Source: Phyllobacterium sp. 628 (lineage in GTDB: Bacteria > Pseudomonadota > Alphaproteobacteria > Rhizobiales > Rhizobiaceae). Taken from it: a stretch of DNA of 64,000 nt. Each line of letters opens with the position of its first letter. The stretch's first letter is position 1. Below, piece by piece: positions 19,428 through 28,210 of this stretch. The position numbers and the translations under genes were made by a program. Below the pieces are notes generated by a model. It searched no databases and had not been told where the DNA came from. It saw only the letters and a program-made list of their open reading frames with translations. The stretch lies in contig NZ_CP050301.1 of assembly GCF_014189505.1 (NCBI RefSeq), positions 2,487,501-2,551,500 on the forward strand. Reading direction: 5' to 3'.

Positions 19428-20393
19428 ATGACTTTGACGCGCAGACATTTTGCCAAATTGGCATTGGCTACCGCTTTTATCGCGCCGCTGGCGATGCATA
19501 TGTCCGTGGCGCAAGCCAAGGACAAATACGTTATCGGTTTCAGCCAGACCACCACCGTTGAGCCGTGGCGGGTACAGTTCAACAAGGATCTGGCAGCTGA
19601 GGCCAAGAACCATCCGAATGTGGAACTGCTGGTTGCCGACGGTCAGGACAAGACCGAAAAACAGGTGGCAGACGTCGAAAACTTCATCCGGCAGGAAGTT
19701 GATGCCATTTTGATTTCGCCAAAGGAATCCGCCGGACTGACCGGCGTTGTGGAAAAGGCCATGGATGCAGGAATCCCTGTCATCGTGCTCGACCGTAACG
19801 TCGATACCGAAAAATATACCCAGTGGATCGGCGGCGACAATGTCGTCATCGGCGAAGCGGCCGGACAACATGCGGTGGAATTGCTTGGTGGCAAAGGCAA
19901 GGCCAAAGGAACTGTTGTCGAGATATGGGGTGGTCTGGGAACCCAGGCCAGCCATGATCGCAGCAACGGTTTCCATAAATATACCGATGCGGAGAAGGGC
20001 ATCACCTATCTTCTGGACAAGCAATCCGGCGACTGGAAGCAGGACCAAGCGTATAACATCATGGCAACAGCCCTGCGCAATCACGAGGACATTAGTCTCG
20101 TCTACGGTCACAATGACCCGATGGCCTATGGTGCCTATCTCGCTGCCAAGGATGCGGGCCGCGAGAAGAACATCCTGTTCCTCGGCGTCGACGGCCTGCC
20201 GAATGAAGGCGTGCAGTGGGTCAACAAGGGGGAACTCGCCGCCACGTTCCTTTATCCGACACCCGGCGCTGAAGGATTGCGGCAAGCGTTGAAGGTGCTG
20301 GCAGGTGAGAAGGTGGAAAAGAAGATCGTTCTGCCGACCGAGACCATCACCAAGAAAAATGCTCCGGATATTTTGAAGAAGAACGGACTTTAA
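19428..20393 (+). CDS. Sugar ABC transporter substrate-binding protein
   Basis: A 321-aa periplasmic binding protein of the ribose/galactose class. The Tat-like or Sec signal MTLTRRHFAKLALATAF ends near VAQAKD. Mature KYVIGFSQTTTVEPWRVQFN, then PVIVLDRNVDTEKYTQWIGG and VYGHNDPMAYGAYLAAKDAG, match the family. GGGAGG precedes the start by 7 nt. It is last in the operon; binding specificity is not readable. Confidence 0.92.
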   Translation: MTLTRRHFAKLALATAFIAPLAMHMSVAQAKDKYVIGFSQTTTVEPWRVQFNKDLAAEAKNHPNVELLVADGQDKTEKQVADVENFIRQEVDAILISPKESAGLTGVVEKAMDAGIPVIVLDRNVDTEKYTQWIGGDNVVIGEAAGQHAVELLGGKGKAKGTVVEIWGGLGTQASHDRSNGFHKYTDAEKGITYLLDKQSGDWKQDQAYNIMATALRNHEDISLVYGHNDPMAYGAYLAAKDAGREKNILFLGVDGLPNEGVQWVNKGELAATFLYPTPGAEGLRQALKVLAGEKVEKKIVLPTETITKKNAPDILKKNGL

Positions 20394-20418
20394 CAGGCCG
20401 CAGCCCAGTTGAGAGCAG

Positions 20419-20448
20419 TACCCGCTTCCCATGGAGGCGGGTATTGAT
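20419..20448 (+). terminator. Terminator of the sugar ABC operon
   Basis: TACCCGCTT/AGGCGGGTA (20419-20427 with 20435-20443), a 9-bp stem with one wobble and a 7-nt loop, followed by TTGATCTTCATT. The weak T tract lowers confidence. Confidence 0.55.
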
Positions 20449-20539
20449 CTTCATTGGTGAAAAAATTTCAGACTGCCTGTCGGAACTGCATGTCCTCAAT
20501 CGTCTTATACTCAACAGAGGAAGAAAAGAGGAGACTGAT

Positions 20540-20893
20540 ATGTCCTATGTCGATGGTTACATACTCGCAGTGCCGAAGGAAAAGATTGAGGCCTACAAGG
20601 CAATGGCCCGGGCAGCAGGCGATGTCTGGAAAGAATTTGGCGCGCTTGCCTATGTCGAGTGCATTGGCGACGATGTGCCTTATGGCGAACTCACATCGTT
20701 TCCGCGTGCCGTGCAGGCGACGGACGATGAGATCGTTGTGTTCTCGTGGATTGTCTATAATTCCCGCGAAGAGCGCGACGAGATCAACAAGAAGGTGATG
20801 ACCGATCCGCGCATGGCACCGGACAAATGGGATATGCCGTTCGACGGGAAGCGTATGATCTATGGCGGCTTCCGGCCTTTCGTCGAACTTTAG
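20540..20893 (+). CDS. DUF1428 family protein
   Basis: A 117-aa protein matching DUF1428: MSYVDGYILAVPKEKIEAY, VWKEFGALAYVECIGDDVP and MPFDGKRMIYGGF. Dimeric alpha/beta-barrel fold, function unknown. The frame is open upstream to 20444, but ATG 20540 has AGAGGAG 6 nt before it and matches the family start. Confidence 0.9.
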   Translation: MSYVDGYILAVPKEKIEAYKAMARAAGDVWKEFGALAYVECIGDDVPYGELTSFPRAVQATDDEIVVFSWIVYNSREERDEINKKVMTDPRMAPDKWDMPFDGKRMIYGGFRPFVEL

Positions 20894-20963
20894 GCCAGAC
20901 TTTATTACGTGATGCGTATCTGTCACCCGGCCAGTGGCCGGGTTGCGTTCGTTGTTGACTTGT

Positions 20964-21257
20964 CTAGCTACCGATCAGGTTTAAGCCGATAATTACAACG
21001 GCATAGGCCAGACACGGAATGAACCAAAGAAGCGCCCACGCACCCAGCTTTTTAAAAGTGAGCCATGCACCGATCGGGCCGGCGAGGGCGCAGACCGGCC
21101 AGCCGCACATTGTGTAGAAAAATATCAACGCTTCACGGGTGACGCCGCCATCGCTTGCCATAACCGAAAAGCCAACAAAGAGGACAGCAAGTGGAAGCAG
21201 CAGCAGGCAGACAACAGTGCCCAATATCATCAATGCTTTTGTCACCATGCCGCTCAA
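20964..21257 (-). CDS. Small membrane protein, 97 aa
   Basis: Not recognised by family. Three hydrophobic stretches (LMILGTVVCLLLLPLAVLFV, FFYTMCGWPVCALAGPIGAW, ALLWFIPCLAYAVVIIGLNL). ATG 21257 overlaps the stop of the DUF2127 gene (ATGA), so the two are probably co-translated. Confidence 0.65.
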   Translation of the reverse strand: MSGMVTKALMILGTVVCLLLLPLAVLFVGFSVMASDGGVTREALIFFYTMCGWPVCALAGPIGAWLTFKKLGAWALLWFIPCLAYAVVIIGLNLIGS

Positions 21258-21730
21258 CTCAAAGTTTTACGCTGCCGAACCAATCCATATTCGTGCCAGA
21301 TCAATACCATGATGAACAGATCGAAGACAGTCAGCACGAGCAATACGCTGCTCTGGGTATAGGAGTAACGATAGAGTTGATAAGCAATAAACAGCCCGAG
21401 AACGAAGAGTGAGAGCGGATAGGCCCAGAGTTTGTTTTTCAGCAGGGCGATCACCAGCAACGCCTTGATCAGTCTGTGGCTCAGAAGGTAGAACGCGTAG
21501 AAATGCTGACTGCTGACGGAGAAACCCTCCGCCATTTTCATAAGATGAGTGGCAATATAGTCATCCGGGTCATTGACCAGTCGCGTCTGCGTAAATGTGT
21601 CCACGAGCGATCTGATACGTGCGGTGTTGATAAAAACCAGCAGCAGACCGCCAATGCATTCGATCAGCGCATGTGTACCCTTGAATAGAATGCTGATCTG
21701 AAAAATTTGATGAATGCGTGTCTCGTTCAT
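21254..21730 (-). CDS. DUF2127 family membrane protein
   Basis: A 158-aa inner-membrane protein. RIHQIFQISILFKGTHALIE is the DUF2127 N-terminus, and KALLVIALLKNKLWAYPLSL lies in the third segment. About four transmembrane helices. Coupled to the following small membrane protein. Function unknown. Confidence 0.85.
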   Translation of the reverse strand: MNETRIHQIFQISILFKGTHALIECIGGLLLVFINTARIRSLVDTFTQTRLVNDPDDYIATHLMKMAEGFSVSSQHFYAFYLLSHRLIKALLVIALLKNKLWAYPLSLFVLGLFIAYQLYRYSYTQSSVLLVLTVFDLFIMVLIWHEYGLVRQRKTLS

Positions 21731-21752
21731 GCATCTTTCCGCTGCGGCCTGT

Positions 21753-22478
21753 TCACGCGAGGATATTCACCGCCCGGGCCGCGACAAGAGCAATCGTCAA
21801 AAGCGACAGCCCTGATTCCGCAATCATCAACAGTTTTGCACGTGGCGATAGGGGCATTGTGTCGGTGGGAGAAAACGCCGTCGCATTGGTGAAGGACAGG
21901 TAGAGATAGTCGATGAACCCCGGTGACCAATCCTTGAAGTGCTCGTCAGGGATCGACATTTGCGGAAACAGGAAATCACCATAGGGTTTCGAAGACAGCC
22001 CGCGACTGGCCGGACCGCCGCGATCGATGCTCCAGAACCACAGCGTAAACGCGATGACATTGGTGACCCATACATTCACAGCATCGATCAGCAGGGTTTG
22101 CGCCGACCCGGCATGACCGCCGAGCAATGCCTGGACCAGAAAATACAGAGCAACAAAATTCATGACCGTAATCAGTACCGTCAAGGCGAGAGCCGCGCGT
22201 CGAATGAGCCTGCGGGACCGGCTGACAAGATGAAAATGCGCTTCCGTCGTTGCCTGACTGGCCTGTGTCTGCACCCATGCAGTAGCCACCGAGAGCGGCG
22301 CCAGCAAAAGCAGCTCGACGAGAGGGGCAAGCCAACGCGGGCCCCATGAAAAGTCATTGACCAGCAACAATTGCAATGCCGCCACAACGACGACAGAGCC
22401 TCGGGCCATCCAGAAATCCAGCGCGTGGGTGCGTAGCGCCATATGCTTCTGACGATAATCGGCATTCGCTGTTTGCAC
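21753..22478 (-). CDS. Integral membrane protein with pore-like C-terminal segment
   Basis: A 241-aa protein with about six membrane segments. The C-terminus (YLYLSFTNATAFSPTDTMPL, then KLLMIAESGLSLLTIALVAA) resembles the two-helix ion-channel module, with a reentrant loop between two helices, but lacks the canonical K+ selectivity TVGYG. Probably a conserved channel-like protein. It lies 22 bp upstream of the DUF2127 gene, same strand. Confidence 0.65.
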   Translation of the reverse strand: MQTANADYRQKHMALRTHALDFWMARGSVVVVAALQLLLVNDFSWGPRWLAPLVELLLLAPLSVATAWVQTQASQATTEAHFHLVSRSRRLIRRAALALTVLITVMNFVALYFLVQALLGGHAGSAQTLLIDAVNVWVTNVIAFTLWFWSIDRGGPASRGLSSKPYGDFLFPQMSIPDEHFKDWSPGFIDYLYLSFTNATAFSPTDTMPLSPRAKLLMIAESGLSLLTIALVAARAVNILA

Positions 22479-22744
22479 GTTTGTGATCCTTTACGCTGGA
22501 AAACAGCTGGATGATGAAGGGGCTTTAAAAAGGGTAGGCAGGCCAGATGTTCTAAAACAGCGACGAACGCCCAAATCAGGCCAATAATATGGCGTGTGCA
22601 CGAAGGGCCATCATCGTGCAGAGAACGTGATTAGGCCAAATGAAATGCTTGGTTTAAGTCAACCGAGGTCATAGATTACCGCGAGTCAGGGGGATAATCT
22701 TTCTGACTTATGATGATCCCGTCCGAGAGGCGCTTTTAAGACCG

Positions 22745-24025
22745 ATGTTTGAATTATTTGTCGTTGCATTCCTGATTGTTCTCAATGGTGTTTTTGCGCT
22801 TTCCGAACTTGCGGTCGTCTCGGCCAGAAAGGCGCGCCTTGAGATGCTTGCGGATCGCGGCATTGCCGGTGCACACGCCGCAATTGCACTTTCGCAGAAT
22901 CCGGGCAAGTTTCTGTCAACGGTTCAGATTGGCATAACACTTGTCGGCATTATTGCCGGTGCCTTTTCCGGGGCAACCCTTGGCTCCCGCATGAGTGCAG
23001 TTCTCGCTTCCTTTGGCGTTCGGGCAGATATTGCCGAGATTGGCGGGTATATCCTCATTATTGGCATCATCACATATCTCTCGGTTATTATCGGGGAACT
23101 GGTTCCCAAACATTTGGCGCTGAAAAACCCTGAGCGGATTGCCTGCTTTATTGCGCGTCCGATGAATATTCTGTCGCGGGTCGCTGCACCCGCCGTGTGG
23201 CTTCTCGATGCATCGACGCGCGGCGTCTTCAGGCTGCTCGGCATTTCGACAGCCTCGCAAAGTGCAATTACCGACGAGGAAATCCTGACGATCGTTGCGG
23301 AAGCCGGCAGTACAGGGGTGATCGAAGAAGCCGAACGCTCCATGATCTCGGGCGTCATTCGCCTCGGTGATCGCAGTGTTCGCGCCGTTATGACGCCGCG
23401 CACGGAAGTGGAGATGATCGGTGTCGACGAAGACACTGCGTCCATCAAGTTGAAGTTGATCGGGGCAAACCACGCCTGCCTTCCTGCCTTTGATGATGAC
23501 CGCGACAATGTTATCGGGGTTGTCATGTTGAGAGATATGATCGAGCCCATGCTCTCGGGTTCCGCCATTTCGATACGGCAATATGTCCGCAACGCGCCGG
23601 TGATACCTGATACTCTCGATGCATTGGATGCCCTCAAGGCACTTCGGGAAGCCGATGTGCCGATGGCGCTCGTTCATGATGAATATGGTCACTTCGAAGG
23701 TCTATTGACGCCCGCTGATATTCTGGATGCGATTGCTGGTGCTTTCCGTTCCGACGAGGATCAGGCTGAACCCGAAGCCGTTCGCCGCGAGGATGGATCA
23801 TGGCTGCTGGCGGGTTGGATGCCAGCCGACGAAATGGCGGATCTGCTTGATATTTCGATACCGGAAACACGGCATTATGAAACCGTTGCGGGGTTTGTGA
23901 TCCACCATCTTGAAAGAATTCCGCATACGGGCGAAGCCATTGCGTATGAAAACTGGCGTTTTGAAGTGGTTGATCTCGATCATCGCCGCGTGGACAAGGT
24001 TTTGGCGTCGCGCTTGCCTTCATGA
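22745..24025 (+). CDS. CNNM/CorC-family membrane protein with CBS domains
   Basis: A 426-aa protein. The N-terminal DUF21 transporter domain holds FLIVLNGVFALSELAVVSAR, VQIGITLVGIIAGAFSG and VIIGELVPKHLAL. Next come a CBS pair (VMTPRTEVEMIGVDEDT, then MALVHDEYGHFEGLLTPADI) and the C-terminal CorC_HlyC domain. Family members are linked to Mg2+/Co2+ efflux or tolerance. Older annotations as hemolysin are not supported by the domain content. Confidence 0.9.
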   Translation: MFELFVVAFLIVLNGVFALSELAVVSARKARLEMLADRGIAGAHAAIALSQNPGKFLSTVQIGITLVGIIAGAFSGATLGSRMSAVLASFGVRADIAEIGGYILIIGIITYLSVIIGELVPKHLALKNPERIACFIARPMNILSRVAAPAVWLLDASTRGVFRLLGISTASQSAITDEEILTIVAEAGSTGVIEEAERSMISGVIRLGDRSVRAVMTPRTEVEMIGVDEDTASIKLKLIGANHACLPAFDDDRDNVIGVVMLRDMIEPMLSGSAISIRQYVRNAPVIPDTLDALDALKALREADVPMALVHDEYGHFEGLLTPADILDAIAGAFRSDEDQAEPEAVRREDGSWLLAGWMPADEMADLLDISIPETRHYETVAGFVIHHLERIPHTGEAIAYENWRFEVVDLDHRRVDKVLASRLPS

Positions 24026-24057
24026 GATGGCAATAAAACTGCCTCAGGGCCAATTGC

Positions 24058-25017
24058 CTATATGTGCTTGTCGCGAAAGCGGATCATATCCGATGGACTT
24101 GTTCCATAGGCATTGCGGTAGAGTAAAGAGAAGCGGCTCGGGCTGGAAAAACAAAGCTGAAATGCCAGATCAGCCATGCTGGTGACATTGCCGCCTAGAA
24201 TAGCGTCATAGGCCATCGATAGCCGGTATTCGCACAAAAGCTGCATCGGGGTTTTATCCCAATGCTCCTTAAACGCGTGCTGAAGCGCGCGGGGACTACA
24301 TCCGGCAGCATCGGCGATTTGATCCAGCGTAATGGCGGTGCGCATATTCGCGCGCATGAATGCCTCGGCCCGCGTCACCGAGCGTGGTGCTATCCGCTTG
24401 ATCCCGGATTTGCTCGTTGCGCCTGGAGTATCTGGACGCGTCATAACAAGCTTTGCCAGAAGCAGGCGTTCGTACACACCGTTAAAAGCCTCGCGCATCG
24501 AATGCGTGGCTGAGGAAAGATCTTCGCTCACGTGGCACAATGTCTGGTAGAGAGCGGTTGCGCCACCAGCACGAAATTCATAGAGCGGGGCAAAAGCACT
24601 GTCCTGAATATAGGGCCGCCGCATTAACCGTTCGAAATGAACGCGCAACGTCGGTAGAGGGACCCGGTAAATGATCCAGGCGCTGCCGGGATGTATCCGT
24701 GCCTTGATATCCGTATGGTCGATAACTTTCGTCGCAGTGCCAGCTTTAACAATCTGAATTTTACGGCTTTTCGTATCAACAAGCTCAAGTGCCCCCTTGA
24801 GCATAAAAATGAAACTCAATGTGGAAGAGGCACCATTCGAAAGAACTTCAAGGCTTTCGATCGTCTCACCGTGGAGGATCGAGGTTTGCAGCAGCGTAAG
24901 CCCGTGATGCCTGTAGCTGTTGATATTCTGGTTGTGTGTATGAGCGGGCCATTGCCAAGCTTCTCTTTGCTTTCCCGAAAGAGAATTTAAAGTACATTCA
25001 CCAGAATTATCGTACAT
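24058..25017 (-). CDS. AraC-family transcriptional regulator
   Basis: A 319-aa protein with an N-terminal effector domain and a C-terminal double HTH: ITLDQIADAAGCSPRALQHA, then FKEHWDKTPMQLLCEYRL and RFSLLYRNAYGTSPSDMIRF. ATG 25017 with GGAGAG upstream is preferred over the open extension to 25128. It diverges from the outer-membrane protein gene across an AT-rich region with dyads, so local control is likely. Confidence 0.85.
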   Translation of the reverse strand: MYDNSGECTLNSLSGKQREAWQWPAHTHNQNINSYRHHGLTLLQTSILHGETIESLEVLSNGASSTLSFIFMLKGALELVDTKSRKIQIVKAGTATKVIDHTDIKARIHPGSAWIIYRVPLPTLRVHFERLMRRPYIQDSAFAPLYEFRAGGATALYQTLCHVSEDLSSATHSMREAFNGVYERLLLAKLVMTRPDTPGATSKSGIKRIAPRSVTRAEAFMRANMRTAITLDQIADAAGCSPRALQHAFKEHWDKTPMQLLCEYRLSMAYDAILGGNVTSMADLAFQLCFSSPSRFSLLYRNAYGTSPSDMIRFRDKHI

Positions 25018-25385
25018 GCACTCTCCATCATCCCATAAACACTGCGTATCGTTACGATAACGCATGTAATCCAGTGTATTATTAAGAGTAATTAACAGAG
25101 AGATGCGCGTAACTATTGTTATGCACACGATGAACTTAATATAACTAATAAGATCATATTCAATGTATGACGTAAATGAATAATTTTACACCTCAAAATA
25201 TATAATTCACGATATTGTGAATGTAATTGTGAACTATAAATTTCGATTCATATTTCAATACGATTTGTGGTCATTGTGCTACATATAACGATTCTATTTT
25301 CATCAGTAATACTCATATAATTCTATCAATATGATTCTCTTTATGTATTTTTCTAATAGTGATTGTTGATACTAAAGGGTGGGTC
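25018..25385. other. AT-rich divergent intergenic region
   Basis: 368 bases, strikingly richer in A and T than the genes around it, with no coding signal. It should hold the promoters of the AraC regulator and the outer-membrane protein. Besides the dyad at 25205-25222, the GTGAAT half-site recurs as GTGAAC at about 25230. Confidence 0.6.
25205..25222. promoter_or_regulatory. Candidate operator dyad between AraC and OMP genes
   Basis: Perfect inverted repeat ATTCAC-GATATT-GTGAAT, with a further GTGAAC half-site one helical turn downstream. A regulator-binding role is inferred from symmetry and position. Confidence 0.45.
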
Positions 25386-26090
25386 ATGAATAAATCAATT
25401 TTATCAGGATTGTTGTTCCTGTGTCTATTATCGCCCTCCACAGTTTATGCTGCGGATGCTGTTGCAGATACTGCTTCTCCGGAACCACTGCTTGCCGAAC
25501 CTTCGTTTACATGGACAGGTTTCTATGCCGGTGTGAATGCGGGCTATGGTTTTGGCGGTGATGATCGTGTTGGTCTTCGTACCGGCGGTATATTTCGCGG
25601 TAGTATCGGTGACCTGGAAAATAGCGGTTTTCTTGGCGGCGCCCAAATCGGCTACAACTATCAGATCAACAATATAGTTCTGGGTCTCGAAGCCGATTTT
25701 CAAGGCGGCGACATCAACGATGATCTCTCGACGGCATTTTTGGGATCGGAAGTCGATGCCCATTCCAAAATCAACTGGTTCGGCACCGTCCGTCCCCGTC
25801 TTGGTTATGCGTTTGATCGAACCATGATCTATGGCACGGGCGGTTTGGCCTACGGAAATGTCAAATACTCCGTTTCCATTGACGATGTGAATGACATCGA
25901 AAGCAGCAAGACGCGTGCGGGCTGGACTGCCGGGGCAGGGGCTGAGCATGCATTCACAGATCATCTGACCGCCAAACTTGAATATCAGTACATCAATTTG
26001 GGCAGCCGCAAGATCGGTGACGACGTATTGTCGACAGAGGCAACGTCTGACTTCCACAGCGTACGCATCGGTCTGAACTACAAGTTCTGA
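25386..26090 (+). CDS. Outer-membrane beta-barrel protein (Omp25/Omp31-like)
   Basis: A 234-aa porin-family protein. The signal peptide starts MNKSILSGLLFLCLLSPSTV and ends near YAAD. The mature part has the family entry FTWTGFYAGVNAGYGFGG and the C-terminal strand FHSVRIGLNYKF ending in Phe, as required for barrel assembly. Omp25/31 relatives are abundant surface proteins in Brucellaceae and Rhizobiaceae. The start at ATG 25386 gives the signal peptide. Confidence 0.9.
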   Translation: MNKSILSGLLFLCLLSPSTVYAADAVADTASPEPLLAEPSFTWTGFYAGVNAGYGFGGDDRVGLRTGGIFRGSIGDLENSGFLGGAQIGYNYQINNIVLGLEADFQGGDINDDLSTAFLGSEVDAHSKINWFGTVRPRLGYAFDRTMIYGTGGLAYGNVKYSVSIDDVNDIESSKTRAGWTAGAGAEHAFTDHLTAKLEYQYINLGSRKIGDDVLSTEATSDFHSVRIGLNYKF

Positions 26091-26150
26091 ACCAGCCAAT
26101 TCTAGGGACGAAACAACAAACTCGTAACTCTTAACAGAGAGGGATTAGCT

Positions 26151-27335
26151 ATGGCTCTTTTAAACGTTCAACTCTTGAATGGGTCTACCACCACCATAGA
26201 TTCCACCAATGCCAGTTCGGGTGACACCGTAAGCCTTGGTCTGGTTTCAAACGCCACGCTTATCGTTGACGGCGTCAATGTGGATATTACATCTTTTGCA
26301 GGCGTCAGTGGTCTTTCATCGACGACGTTGCAGGTTGTCAATGGCGCCAACCTGACTGTCAGCGCTCAACTTGCTTCTATCGGTGCCGGCTCCACATTCA
26401 ACTACCAGATTGGCGCAGGCAGCTCCCTGACGATCAATGCGGCCGCTATCAGCGTTGAAGTTCTGCAAACAGCAATCGTGGATTTTGCCAACGCTGCAGG
26501 AACGGGGCATTTCACCTATTCGCCGTCCACCGTATTGGCACTGCCCCTCAGCCTGGTTCCAACCATCGTCAATGTACAAAACGGCGATCAGGTTACTGTC
26601 GTCGGCGCAAGCAGCGTCACTAGGGTCAACGACACGATTACATTCAACGGCGTCGGACTTCTGGGGCTCGGAAGCGTTTCCTATGCCATTCCTCCTGGGG
26701 CAACATATTCCTATAACAATACCACTGATACTTTGACATTCCTCACACCATGCTTCCTGCGCGGTACAATGATCGCAACGCCTGCTGGCGAGGTCCCCGT
26801 GGAATATCTGAGGGAAGGTGATCTTGTACTCAGTTTGAACCATGGAGCCGTGGCGGTGAAATGGATCGGCAGCAGGACGCTTGATCCAAAGGCAATGGAC
26901 AAACCCCGCGATGAACTGCCGGTCCGTTTCCAAGCCGGAGCAATCGCGGAGAATACGCCGCATCGCGATCTGTTCGTTTCACCTGACCATTGCATGTTCA
27001 TTGACGGGGCACTTGTGCCCGCCAAGCTCCTGATCAATGGCACGACTGTTACTCAACCTATTATCCTCAACCCGATCGATTATTTCCACGTCGAACTCGA
27101 AGAACATGATGTGATTTGGGCGGAGGGGGCACAGGCCGAGACTTATCTTGATCTTGGCAACAGAAATGTATTCCTCGAACCCGGCGTGCTGCAATTCACA
27201 TCGCAGAATGCCAAGGCAGTAAAAGCTTGTTATCCCTTTGCCTATTGGGGGGCAGCAGTTGACAATGCCCGCGCCTTGCTCGCCGAACGGGAGCCTATTC
27301 TCGGCTATGGCGTAGAGGAAGCGAAAGCGTCGTAA
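26151..27335 (+). CDS. Hint-domain protein with repetitive N-terminal region
   Basis: A 394-aa protein. Residues 1-200 are low-complexity, rich in S, T, V, N and G and short of charges, with a beta-rich repetitive look. A Hint_2-type domain (hedgehog/intein fold) begins at C201: CFLRGTMIATPAGEVPVEYL, WIGSRTLDP, and FVSPDHCMFIDGALVPAKLL as the block with the likely catalytic His. No signal peptide or RTX repeats are seen. Such proteins are common in alphaproteobacteria, but the processing partner and role are unknown. GAGAGGGA lies just before the start. Confidence 0.82.
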   Translation: MALLNVQLLNGSTTTIDSTNASSGDTVSLGLVSNATLIVDGVNVDITSFAGVSGLSSTTLQVVNGANLTVSAQLASIGAGSTFNYQIGAGSSLTINAAAISVEVLQTAIVDFANAAGTGHFTYSPSTVLALPLSLVPTIVNVQNGDQVTVVGASSVTRVNDTITFNGVGLLGLGSVSYAIPPGATYSYNNTTDTLTFLTPCFLRGTMIATPAGEVPVEYLREGDLVLSLNHGAVAVKWIGSRTLDPKAMDKPRDELPVRFQAGAIAENTPHRDLFVSPDHCMFIDGALVPAKLLINGTTVTQPIILNPIDYFHVELEEHDVIWAEGAQAETYLDLGNRNVFLEPGVLQFTSQNAKAVKACYPFAYWGAAVDNARALLAEREPILGYGVEEAKAS

Positions 27336-27353
27336 AAGCCCGCGCAATCAGTC

Positions 27354-27395
27354 ATAGGCCGTGCCGTAAAAACCGGCGCGGCCTATTTGATTTTG
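27354..27395 (+). terminator. Terminator of the Hint-protein gene
   Basis: ATAGGCCGTGCCG/CGGCGCGGCCTAT (27354-27366 with 27374-27386), 13 bp with one T-G wobble and a 7-nt loop, followed by TTGATTTTG. It begins 18 nt after the stop. Confidence 0.8.
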
Positions 27396-27501
27396 TCCCG
27401 CCAAAACTATCGCAAGACAACGTGCAGGACGATGGATTTCCCGTTGCCATGCCGTTCCACCCATAGCTAAGCTCCGGAAACGTGAATTGGAGAGGGTTTC
27501 C

Positions 27502-27636
27502 ATGGCACAGGGAATTGCGGTTGCGGTACTATCCGTATTTCTTATGGTGTTGAAGGCAGTTCCGTGGGCCAAGTCGGCCTCCAATGGCGATTGGGGCACA
27601 CCTCTTGGTGAACAGCTGTCAGAATGTCGCTGTTGA
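27502..27636 (+). CDS. Possible small protein, 44 aa
   Basis: GGAGAGGG stands 6 nt before ATG 27502. The peptide starts MAQGIAVAVLSVFLMVLKAV, a single hydrophobic helix, and ends in a polar tail with two Cys. The ribosome site and signal-anchor look are the only evidence; the opposite frame is also open. Confidence 0.35.
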   Translation: MAQGIAVAVLSVFLMVLKAVPWAKSASNGDWGTPLGEQLSECRC

Positions 27637-27717
27637 AGCTTGTGCGCTTCCGATTGAGTCCTTTAAGTTTGACGGGCACAATCCGGTAATTCGATACAAG
27701 GACCAATCCGTCAAATC

Positions 27718-28118
27718 ATGAAGGAAGCAGATACATTATTTAATCCCGTTGAGGCGGTCCGGCGCTACCACGAGGCCATCAACCAGTTTGATTTCGATGT
27801 CATCAGCGGCTGGTTCGCGCCAGATGCGCTGTATGTTTCAAACGGCATCGGCGAGATCGCCGGTAGAGAATCGATAATGGCGGCCTTTCGGAAATATTTC
27901 TCGGTGTTTTCCGATCAGGTTGCCGAAGATGACCTGATCGAATCCCTATCATCCCATGCCGCCCGTTCGCTTTGGAGGCTCACGGCAACACACTTTGAAA
28001 CAGGTGAGATATCCAGACGCTCCGGTCCGAAACCATCATTTTCAATGAGAATGGAAAGATTATCCGCGTCGATGTTCAGGACAAGGCCGATGGGGTCGCA
28101 GCGTCAGAATTGAGCTAG
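27718..28118 (+). pseudogene. SnoaL/NTF2-like protein, C-terminus frameshifted
   Basis: The N-terminal 100 residues fit an NTF2-like fold: NPVEAVRRYHEAINQFDFDV, WFAPDALYVSNGIGEIAGRE and AAFRKYFSVF. In the direct frame the end is scrambled and stops at 28113. Restoring one missing base near 28021-28026 gives SETIIFNENGKIIRVDVQDK and a natural end at 28118. Function of the intact protein is unknown; the fold serves many small-molecule enzymes. Confidence 0.6.
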
Positions 28119-28173
28119 TGAATCACTTACGCACAATTTTCGAGGAGGGGGCGTTGCATTTCCGCCACAATGT

Positions 28174-28189
28174 GTTGCATGAGTGCAAC
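28174..28189. promoter_or_regulatory. Dyad upstream of ntrY
   Basis: Perfect repeat GTTGCA-TGAG-TGCAAC, 21 nt before the ntrY start. It superficially recalls an NtrC-type site (TGCAC inverted) but does not match the spacing. Possible promoter-proximal operator. Confidence 0.4.
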
Positions 28190-28210
28190 GTGGTTGGGAT
28201 GACATAAGCG

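Noticed and set aside
22745-24025. Annotation as a hemolysin
   Set aside because: DUF21, CBS and CorC_HlyC domains indicate an ion-transport-related membrane protein; the name is historical.
27348-27599. Open frame on the minus strand, 83 codons, after the Hint gene
   Set aside because: It overlaps the terminator of the Hint gene, has no ribosome site and no protein-like pattern.
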